Assembly (NCBI RefSeq): GCF_965363235.1
Contig: NC_134846.1
Location: 55,293,121 to 55,357,120 of the forward strand
Reading direction: 5' to 3'
Length of the DNA: 64,000 nt
Origin: Mytilus galloprovincialis
Taxonomy: Eukaryota; Mollusca; Bivalvia; Mytilida; Mytilidae
Position 1 is the first letter of the stretch. The number at the start of each line of letters is the position of its first letter. Position numbers and translations under genes: made by a program. Of this stretch, positions 24,801 through 36,800 are shown one piece after another. The notes beneath the pieces were generated by a model. The model ran no database searches. It was not told the origin of the DNA and worked only from the letters and a program-made list of their open reading frames with translations.

Positions 24801-27800
24801 TATGGTACTTGTATTTGACTTGGTGATTTTATCTTATGTTTGCCAATGGAAAACAATATACTATTGGTAAATTAATACTGTTATGGAAACAATGTAGTTT
24901 TTTATTCTTCATGTTCTTAGGTAAACATTTGTACATTAAATAAGCAGCTGATTTTTTTCAGTTTTATGTTAATGCAATGTTGTATCTCAAAACTACACCA
25001 TATTATACATAACAAGAATAACATAAGTTACCAAACATATTTGACAGTACAACAATCCTGCCAAACACCAACACTCAACTTCATATGATGGTTTTTTCCC
25101 CAAAAATTTAATTATACAATATAGTTTGCAAATTATGTGAAATTTTCAATCTATAAAATATACCTCATGACAAAACTGGCTATTGAATGTTATTTTTTTT
25201 TTATTTTTTTCATAGGATAGATGACATTGAAGATAATTCCAAACTAAGGAGGGGTATACCTGGTAATACAAATTATTATAATTTTAAGTTATAGGTGATG
25301 TTTATGGATAAAATAAAAGAGCACTGTTTTGTAAGAAATAAATACGATTGGCATACTTGGGTAGGCCTGCTTCAGATGATTCCGACAACAAAAGTAGTGG
25401 TGTTATACACCATTGTATAGAAAAATCAATTTAGATTTACGACATAACAAGTTTTAGTTGGGTTTATAATCAATTAATAGGCATATAACAGAATTTCGCG
25501 ACCGGCTGACATTTTTCAAAAATGAAAGTTAAGTACCTTTTGTTACATTAAGGTATTTAGGATTTTTTTTCTGAGACAAGTGCCTGTGTAACTTTACCCC
25601 AATTTATAACCTTGATCAGTTGAAAAATTTAATATGAACACTAGAAAAAATTTATAATTTAAAAAAGTTTTTTAGTTCAATGAGTTTTTCATTACAGATT
25701 ATCATAACACTATGACATGACAAAGAATCATGATTTAAACTGTATCAATGAATTTTTACATTTACTGAAATAAAGCCAAAAGTACAGTTGCCTGCATACT
25801 CTTTCAAGATTTAAAAAAAATTATATGTAAAGAACTTCATACAATGATTATTTATCTTTTTCAGTGGCACATTCAATATATGGAGTAGCACATACTATCA
25901 ATTCTGCAAACTACATCTATTTCTTGGGTCTACAGAAAGTTTTAATGTTAGAACATCCCGAAGCAACCAAAGTATTTACAGGTTAATATCACTTCTGTTT
26001 GTAGAATTTGTCTATTTATATAGTTTTCACACCTGGTAGATTTAATTACCATTTTATGCATTTGTACTTAAAAAAATATGTTGAGTTTAAGTGATTTATT
26101 AGGTTTAAAGAGAGGATTAAGTTTTTAAACAGATAAAAACTCTTTTTATTGGGTTTAAAGAGATGATTAAGTTTTTTAATGGATAAAAGCACTATAAACA
26201 ATAAAAGACAAACAATTAATATTTTGTTATCTCCCTTGAAATGAAAAATTGAATTCAACAATTATGTTTACTCCTTTATAAAGAAATGAGGATTACCAAC
26301 CAGAGATTATTCAATACATGCAATAGTCTGGTTGCCATTATTTATTTTTTTACTCTTTGACAAATCTTTACAAACTTTATTGTGTTGAAGAGACAATGAA
26401 TTTAGAAGATTAATCTTTTTTGCCAATTTGTCGGCTCCATGAATTACAGCTCTGATGTATTTTGATTTATTTTAAGTAACCCTATGGTAAATAACACTTT
26501 TATCTTTCTCTGAAATGATGTTGCTAATCTAAACAAGCTTTTGATTAATTAATGTTTATCTTAAAATTTTTCACCACAGCTAATTTTTACACCAAAAAAT
26601 TAATTTGTTTGGTTTGAAAATTTTGTAATCTTGCTGACCTTTGTTTTTTAAGGTCAAAAAGAGTTTTCCCATAGGCAGACATTTTTTGGATAAGGATAAT
26701 TGCTTTCTAAAAGCCAACATTTAATTCACATGTCTTTCTGTTGAGAAGCTTGAGCTGAAAACCTTTTTGTGACATGGATGAGCAACAAAATCCTAGTTCA
26801 ATCATTCAGAAATTAAAAAAAGAATTCAAATAAAGCAGATTCCACCCCCCCCCCCTTATTTGTTAAATCGAAGGCTGATTGCAAGAAGAAAACAAATATA
26901 GGACACTACACCAAACACTAACAATCAATTAAAAAACCCCAATTACATTAACTGAGACCAAAAAGGGCTATTGGATAACCTGACATTGTATAGAAACACT
27001 CTGCTATTATTTCACAAAACCTTTTTTTATAAAAGAACAGGAACATTTATAAAGACTTGATGAAGGCAACTTATGTACTTTGTTTCAGAGCAGTTATTAG
27101 AGCTTCATAGAGGACAGGGTATGGATATATACTGGAGGGATTCTGTAGTGTGCCCTACAGAGGAGGAATATAACACTATGGTTATAAGAAGTAAGTCATA
27201 TTTAGTTGATAGTATTTTAGAAAATATAAAAAATAAGAAGATGTGGTATGATTGCCAATCAGTCAACTTATCCCAAGAGACCAAATGTCTCAGAAATAAA
27301 AAAAAAAAATAGGTCAGTACGGTCTCCATATTGAGCAAAACCTGTACCAAATAGTCAGATATAAAACACCCAAAATGACAATGTAGAACAATCAAACGAG
27401 GAAAACTGAGTTTGCATCATCATACTTTACAGTATATAATCTGTTATTAAAGAGACACCATTTTGGGGGGAAAGATGACATGAATTGCATTTAAAACCCT
27501 TGTGCCACTAACTTGATAACTATATTTTCTAAGCCTTGTATTCACCTTTGAGAGATTTACCACCATTATTCAGTGAGGAGGACATTCTTTAGATCATATC
27601 CATGCCCATGTCTAGCAAATGATTAATATTAGATATATGCTCAGAAATTCAAGTTAGGTTACAAAATGAAGTGTATGTGAATATTAATCCATAAATGTAA
27701 AAAAAAGGTTTGCATGATGTTCATTGTGTATGAATATATCTGTTCTGAAAAAGAAAGTTCAAATTAAACTACAATTATACACAAAGGAAGATAACTTTTA

Positions 27801-30800
27801 TTTTAAAATGTTGTCTTAATGTAGCATTGTTAGTTCACATTGCAAAATCAATGCATTCTAACCCATACAATTCTTACAAGTACTTTATTAAAGATTTTAT
27901 TTCATTACTTCTGATGTATGCATTTATGTTTTGTTTAGAAATGTTGAAGAATACTAAACTGAACAAAATGCTAAACATAATTTGTCAATTTTAGTGACCT
28001 TATTCTCTTAAAGTCATAAGAAACCTCAAATCAAAAAAAAATAATGCATAGGTTTTTTTATAACTCAATGGATAGTTTTCATTATAAAACTTATGTACAT
28101 ATACTTTTTTCTGAAAAAAAATCTTTAATTTAATCATATTTTGTATTTAGAAGAAGTTTACTATACTTTAATTGCTTCCTTCCAGGAAGCAATTCCCCCG
28201 ACATATTTTCCGTATGCAAAGTGACCTCAGTGTGACCCATCTCTTAAAAATCTGGTGATCACAATACACATGGATGTCCTTAAAATAAACTATTATCTGA
28301 ATTTACATGTTAAACACGTGCTTAATTTCCATGCTTTTTTGTTTAAATCTTTAAACTTCAGCTTTTAAACACAAACTTTAATTACCTGCCATATTTTCAC
28401 AACAACACTGACCGATTAAAAAAAAAACAACAATTAAACGAAATTTACACGAAAAAAAATGATAAATTTGTGCACAGAAGACTAAGTTTATGATGTTTGT
28501 ATGCATTGGTTCAAGAATTGGAAGAACATTATTTTTCACCGGTCACTCATTTCTTATGACTTTAATATTCTTGAACAGTGATGAGATTAAGTTTTCAGAA
28601 AATCAAGGTCATTTTCACTTTTTTACTTTAAATATGTTCAGTTCACTTATTCTGACATATTTAATCTTCAAATCAAATTAATAATGATGTATTGAATTAA
28701 TTAAAATTTGGATTATTTATTTCAGAAACTGGTGGTTTATTTGGACTAGCTGTAAGATTAATGCAGTTATTTAGTGAATGCAAAAGGTAGGTGTAGTGCA
28801 AAGTATATATACTTTTAAAAAAAAAAGGGAGATCTAGACCAAACTATTAATGTGCCTGATGCCTTTATATCTGTGTGAGCTTCCTGTCTGGACCAAACTA
28901 TTAATGTGCCCGATGCCTCATTATCTATGTGAGCTTCCCGTCTGGACCAAACTATTAATGTGCCTGATGCCTCAATATCTGTGGGAGCTTCCCGTCTGGA
29001 CCAAAACATTATAAATCTTATTTTACATGCATTATTTTCTTGTACTAAAGTTGAATCCCAAATCAAAAGTGGAGGCCATCTGAACTATCACTTCACTGTT
29101 AAGTTATGTTAATCATTGTTTAAAATTTTTGGCTGGTATACTAAATATTTAAGTAAATAAGGTTACTATGACCTATATTTTATGTTTCATTTGTTTATGT
29201 AAAGTTAAAATCCTAGTAAGATTTCAATTACTAAATTACCTTCAATTTATTACCTTTTTAATGCTTCATAGACTTATATATCAATTTCTCTATCTGAGTA
29301 CAGCTATGATATGAATTTCATTTAAACTGAATACTTATAGCCTGAATATCATTACAGTTTAACTTGTTTTCACTAGGAACAAGCTTCTTGGTTTTGTAGA
29401 TATTACTGAACTGTACCTTAATATTTTACTTATGTACTGTTTTCCGAGAATTTTTATTGAATGAAAACAATGAAATATGATTTCCATTGACACAAATATC
29501 CATTTAAAAAATCTAACTAATCTTTACATCTACAGCTCAAACAGAAGATTTATTTGTAAAGTATTATCAAAGGCCTTCAGAAAACCAAATGTAAATAATT
29601 TGGTGTGACAAATGATGGGTTAACTTAAATCTGGTATAAAAATTTTAAAAATCTGGAGCTGGAAGACATGACAGCTAAAGGCTTTGGAATAATACTTAAA
29701 CTATTCATTTTGCTATTTGTGTGATGAAAATATTAAATCATTAATTTTTGTTTTTCATTAATTTCTAATTGTATCAGTATTGCCAGTGTTCTGCGTTTTA
29801 CGTTTCCGCATTTTGGCACTACGTTTCCGCATTTTAATAGTACTCTTTTCCGCATTGTTTTTACATTGATTTTGTTAAGGTTTATTTATGTTTCCGCATT
29901 TTTTATTTTTAATGTATGCAGTAAATTTCAAACATTTTTCGTTTTGTGGAGTACTGCCATAATATCTCAAACAAAACAATCCTCAATCTCCTCTGGTGAG
30001 AATAAGGCGAGTCAAAAAAACTTGTTGAGCCGTTTCCCTACTTCACTTGACCTTTCTTTATATTTGATACTTCTTCCAATAGTTTGTATTTTATGCCACC
30101 AACTTTGACCTATGAAATCTGCAACAGCTTATATCTGCATTACGAGAAATTACTCTTACAGCATTGTGCATGGCCTGTTTAAAGTCAATACGTATTATTT
30201 TTGGAGAGAGTACTAGATTTTTCTGTTGTCAACAAGCATTTAGCAAATTTCACATAATTAAGTAGCATTCTACTGTCTTTTAGGGTAGGAGAGCAAAAAC
30301 AAGTGGAATACAATTGTTATTTTGACACCCATGTATTGAATATAGTTGATAATAAAACTTTGAACAATACTTGAAAGTTCCATCAATAAGAATATCCTCC
30401 ATTTCACTACAAAGACATTCTAAATTAACTGAACATGAGAAAATAATGATAATAAAATTGAGAATGGAAATGGGGAATGTGCCAAAGAGACAACAACCCG
30501 ACCATAGAAAAAAACAACAGCAGAAGGTCACCAACAGGTCTTCAATGTAGCGAGAAATTCCCGCACCCGGAGGCGTCCTTCAGCTGGCCTCTACCTGTTT
30601 CTTGACTATATATCATTATTACCATTTTTTACAGGTGAAATACAGGTAAAATTGCGGAAAAGTGGTATCTATTTATTTCGGAAAAGTAATGCACAAAAAT
30701 GCTGTGACGTGAAACTGAATATAGAAACATATACACAACATAAAAACTGTTTTAAGATGAAACAACCTGTTTTACTAAGTTGCATCTCACACACATAACA

Positions 30801-33800
30801 TGCAAAAAATAACAAATTTAGAATGAAGTAAAACATTGTTTACCTGTATAAAAGTTTAGAATTTAGGCTGACCCAGAGAAATCTTTTTGTGCTTTTGAAG
30901 TTCTAATATTTCAAGTTTTGATGTTTTAAAGCAGTTCAGAAATTTTAGGTATGGGTCAGAAAGACCCTATAAAAGTTTTTCCTACAAAACAGGTGATGTT
31001 TAATTCTAATCTGCCTCCTAAAATTATATATTTGTAAACATGGTGATCTATACGGAACAGATTAACCCCCTGAATGTTTAAATTGTACTGGTCAGGGGTG
31101 AATTCCAAAATTTTTCAAGGGTGTCACCAAACAAACTTTCTAAATTTTTCATTTTTCTTAACACATGTAATTGGTTTACGAAATTGATTCCAATCTCATT
31201 TTCTTTGATCACTTGATTACCATGTTTTTATTTAGACATAAAATGGTCATCCCTCATCATCATGTTTGTATGATGTCTGTTAGCAAAAGTGTAAAAAATC
31301 ATAGCAAGATCTAAGTGTAAATCATACAGTACTAATCCATTTAGTCTTAATTACATGTATGTATCTATCAAGTTTTAAGAAAAGGGGCAAAAAATTATAA
31401 AAACATGAATAAAATTATTTCAAAGAGATTTCTTCAGAGTTGGTTTTAGGATGTTAATTATAATCAGAATGAATGATAACATGGAAAAAATATTTGTATT
31501 TTGGCATCACAATAGCAAAAAAAATAATGTTTGTGAACTTTTGGAAATAATGTTTGAACATTTGAAATGTAAATATGTAAAATTGGAGAATGAAGAACAT
31601 TCAAAATTGATAATTGTCTCTTTATTTTCCATCTCAACATCAAAGGAACTGAAATAGTATTTAATGGTCATGATTTATTGTATAAAAATACATGTCAAGG
31701 TACATGTTTATTGCCTCAAGGTAAATTGTTTGTATTGGAAATAGAACGACAAGCATATAATTACCGGTAGTGAAAGACTTATTGGTGAATTAATCAAAAT
31801 TTAAATTAAACTCTATAGGGTCAAGATTTTTGCCAACCTTAGGAGGATTGGGGGGTTGTCAAGTGCCCCCAGTGACAAGCCAATGGATCTGCCTCTGCTT
31901 GTATAAGTTTTATTTTCTATAAAAATATAAATTTTATATGATATTTCTTTATTTCAGTGATTTCAAGCCTTTGTTAGACTGTATGGGTTTATATTTCCAA
32001 ATAAGAGATGATTATGCTAATTTAATTTCTAAAGAGGTAAGTTTAAAAGTTTATAATAGATCAGAAAACATTACTTCAACAATATACAAAAAGTTGGAGG
32101 ACAACTTGTCATAAAACAAGTCTGTATTCTAAAATCTTTACATGTGACATCAGCAGTGTTGATTTATGAAACCCTTATACTTTAGATGATAGAGAAAGTT
32201 ATAATTTATAAATTTAATGTTTATTTGCCACATGGAATTTGTATTTCCTTTTCATTATGAAGCAAGATACTCAAAATGTACCATCAAAAGTCCAGTTTGT
32301 ATAACTGCTTTTAAAGTATCTGTTTTTAATAGTAGGTCGACTGATTTTGTCACTTTGGTCTATGTTATTTTTAATTTGTTTCATAGACAATCATTCTTTG
32401 ACCTTGAATTTAATTCCCTGGTTAAATGACTCTTGACAGGTCATTTGTTAATTACTATCTTGATACATCTAATTTATATTTGAGTTGATTATGAACCGTA
32501 CATGTTAGTAAGTCATGATAGTCAGCTATGTAATATGAATACAAAGTGTATAATAGTAAAAAACTAAATATTGGGTGTGCATTAATGCATACAATGGAGA
32601 CAGCAGCTCATCAACTTAATAAGACTAACAATGATATTTTAAGGTCTACATATTGTCATCAACAACAGACACATGTCAAGTCTTGCATCAAAGTTATTCT
32701 CAGTTGAATGCAAGATATATGTTAAAAAGGGGGGTATACTCGTTTTCATTTTTGTTAATACTGTTTATTGACTCAATTGTTTTCGACTGAATCTATTGAA
32801 AACAATAGGGATGCTGGTTACAGTTAATCAGCTATTTGTTCTCATTAACAATAGCAAGTGCATTACTAGAAGTCATTTAATGAAATCTGCAACACTAAGA
32901 TTAATGAAGGCAGATACATTAAATTGTTTTTTTTTTATTTCAGTATGAGGCAAATAAAAGTTACTGTGAAGATTTAACAGAAGGAAAGTTTTCTTTTCCT
33001 ATAATTCATGCCATCAGAAGCAGTCCCCATGACAATCAAGTGCTCAGTATCTTTTTATACGACCGCAAAATTTGAAAAAATTTTCGTCGTATATTGCTAT
33101 CACGTTGGCGTCGTCGTCATCGTCGTCCGAATACTTTTAGTTTTCGCACTCTAACTTTAGTAAAAGTGAATGGAAATCTATGAAATTTTAACACAAGGTT
33201 TATGACCACAAAAGGAAGGTTGGTATTGATTTTGGGAGTTTTGGTCCCAACATTTTAGGAATTAGGGGCCAAAAAGGGCCCAAATAAGCATTTTCTTGGT
33301 TTTCGCACTATAACTTTAGTTCAAGTGAATAGAAATCTATGAAATTTTGACACAAGGTTTATGACCACAAAAGGAAGGTTGGGATTGATTTTGGGGGTTT
33401 TGGTTCCAACAGTTTAGGAATTAAGGGCCAAAAAAGGGCCCAAATAAGCATTATTCTTGGTTTTCGCACAATAACTTTAGTATAAGTAAATAGAAATCAA
33501 TGAAATTTTAGCACAAGGTTTATGACCACAAAAGGAAGGTTGGGATTGATTTTTAGAGTTGAGGTCACAACAGTTTATGAATTAGAGGCCAAAAAGGGGC
33601 ACAAATAAGCATTATTTTTGGTTTTTGCACCATAACTTTAGTATAAGTAAATAGAAATCTATGAAATTTAAACACAAGGTTTATGACCATAAAAGGAAGG
33701 TTGCGTTTGATTTTGGGAGTTTTGGTCCTAACAGTTTAGGAATAAGGGGCCCAAAGGGTCCAAAATTGAACTTTGTGTGATTTCATCAAAAATTGAATAA

Positions 33801-36800
33801 TTGGGGTTCTTTGATATGCCGAATCTAACTATGTATGTAGATTCTTAATTTTTGGTCCCATTTTCAAATTGGTCTACATTAAGGTCCAAAGGGTCCAAAA
33901 TTAAACTTAGTTTGATTTTAACAAAAATTGAATCCTTGGGGTTCTTTGATATTCTGAATTTATAAATGTACTTAGATTTTTAATTATTGGCCTAGTTTTC
34001 AAGTTGGTCCAAATGGGGGTCCAAAATTAAACTTTGTTTGATTTCATCAAAAATTGAATAAATGGGTTCTTTGATATGTGTATGTAGATTCTTAATTTTT
34101 GGTCCAGTTTTCAAATTGGTCTACATTTAGGTCCAAAGGGTCCAAAATTAAACTAAGTTTGATTTTAACAAAAATTAAATTCTTGGGCTTATTTGATATG
34201 CTTTATCTAAATATGTACTTTGATTTTTGATTATGGGCCCAGTTTTCAAGTTGGTCCAAATCAGGATTCCATATCAAGTATTGTGCAATAGCAAGAAATT
34301 TTCAATTGCACAGTATTGCACAATAGCAAGAAATATCTAATTGCACAATATTGTGCAATAGCAATTAATTTTCAATTGGAGTTATCTTTCTTTGTATAGA
34401 ATAGTAGTTGATAATATATGTTGGAAATTTGCCAGACATGACTATGATGTCATTTTCTACTTTTATTTGTCAATAACTTTATGTAAATAACTTCATTGGA
34501 AATTTGCCAATATAAAATGTTGCTGATGAAGCTTTTTTTCCTTATCTTATCTAAAATGTTTTTAGATAATGTACGTATGTTGGAAATTTGCCAGACATGA
34601 CTATGATGTCATTTTCTGTTTTTATTTGCCAATAACTTTGTGTAAATAACTTCATTGGAAATTTGCCAATATAAAATGTTGCTGATGAAGTTTTTTTTAT
34701 TGTTTTATACAATAAACAATGTATATTCACTTTTACTACCAACCAATCTTTACCATTCAGTGATAACAAGCACTTTATTTTACATTTTAATATTTTATGA
34801 TGTATTTAAAAGAGTAGTTATTGTTGCAAACTCCATTAGAAATTTGAATTGATATCAGTTTTGGAAAAAGGGAAACGGGGATGTGAAAAAAGGGGGGGGG
34901 GTTTAAATTTTTCTCATTTCAGATTTCATAAATAAAAAGAAAATTTCTTCAAACATTTTTTTTGAGAGGATTAATATTCAACAGCATAGTGAATTGCTCA
35001 AAGGCAAAAAAAAACTTTTAAGTTCATTAGACCACATTCATTCTGTGTCAGAAACCTATGCTGTGTCAACTATTTAATTTTAGATTTAAATAAGAAGAAA
35101 TCTTTAATTGATTTGTAAAATCTTGGCATTTGTTTTGTGTAAAAAAAACCATGTAATGTCAAAAATTTGATCACAATCCAAATTCAGAGCTGTATCACGC
35201 TTGAATGTTTTGTCCATACTTGCCCCAACTGTTCAGGGTTCGACCTCTGCGGTCGTATAAAGCTGCCCCCTGCGGAGCACCTGGTTCAGAAATGTGACAA
35301 ATTCTGCTGATCATCTGAGATATCACTTTTTTTTTTATCAATTTTTTATTCCCCAATTGTTGTGGAGGGGAATTAAGTTTTATCATTGTCAGTCTGTACG
35401 TCCATCTGTATTCTGAAATTTGTTTCTGTTCTCTTAATTAGTTTTGCCTCAACCAAATTATAAAACTTATACAAAATGCTGATAATCGCAAAACTCAGAT
35501 CAAGTATAAATTTTGGTAGTATCATTTATACAGTTCTTGAGTTGTGTCCCTTTATAACATTATATGCTAGTGGGGGCATCATCTGTGTCTCATTGACACA
35601 TTCCCTATTCATTTAATGTTATTTTAATCATTAAGAAACATTAATTCTCTTTTTTTTTGTACATCTTTTCATGCTGGTGAGAAATTCTGGTTTACAAGGA
35701 TAGCCATATGTGTTGGTTTTTTTTCTCTATTACCTGAAAGTCATTTTCTTGTTTCCAGAATGAAATACTCTAAATTATGATTGTTATGTATATTTTAAGT
35801 TGGTTAAAAAAATGTCATAAATCTTAAAGCACACTTATCACTTTTATGAGGGGACATAGTGTTTTCAGGAATAGCCCTAAGTTTTTAATCAAGTAGAATA
35901 TTAGTACTATGTCAATAGCTGGAAATGCTTGGTATATTTTAATGCATTTTCTTCCAATTGTTGTTTTCCTGAGAGAGAAAAATGACATCTCAAAGCAAAT
36001 ATCTTTACGTCATAATGTCAAATGGTGTGTTTTCCCAAAAATGACCCGAGGTAAACCATAGCAGTTCATTTATAAAATCGAAATTGGAATCTCTTGTATG
36101 AGATGGTAACAAAAAAATGTCTAAACCAAAATGATGTCCTTAATGTCAAAATGGCAGAAATGGATAAAAAAGTGTATATTTCTTCATTTAATAGAACATA
36201 ATACAGTAATCTTTAGTTATGTGGGTCACTGTACTTTTAAAAGTACTGTTTATACAAATTACTTGTTTATCTTTCAAATATTGTTTACAGGAAGGAAATA
36301 TATGTTTTAGTAAAATAACATAATAACATTTAAATATAAAGATGTAAAAGTCTGCATATTTCATTTTTTTTAAAAGCATTTTCAGAACATTTTACTCTCT
36401 TCCATAGCACAATAGTTGATAAAGATTCAGAAATGTCTCTCTATTTAACATTTTCATAACATCCTTAACTATACAAGGTATTATTAGACAGAGAACTACA
36501 GACAATGATGTGAAAAAATACTGTGTGGAGTGTTTAGAAAAAATTGGATCTTTTGAATATACAAAGCAGACATTAATTAAACTTGAAGAAAGGTTAGTTA
36601 ATAGGACGAAAAAGACCAGTGTTTTCTTTTCACCTCATTTTACTACAACATTATATAATAGTTGTTCAATAATATGTTTTATCTTATTTGCTTTTGATGT
36701 TGACAATTGAAAGTTTGGTGCTCATCAAAATTCTTAAAAGTCCATCATCAAACAATATGAACATTAACTGGCTTGTGAGCTAGAAGTGGAAGTACAGTTC

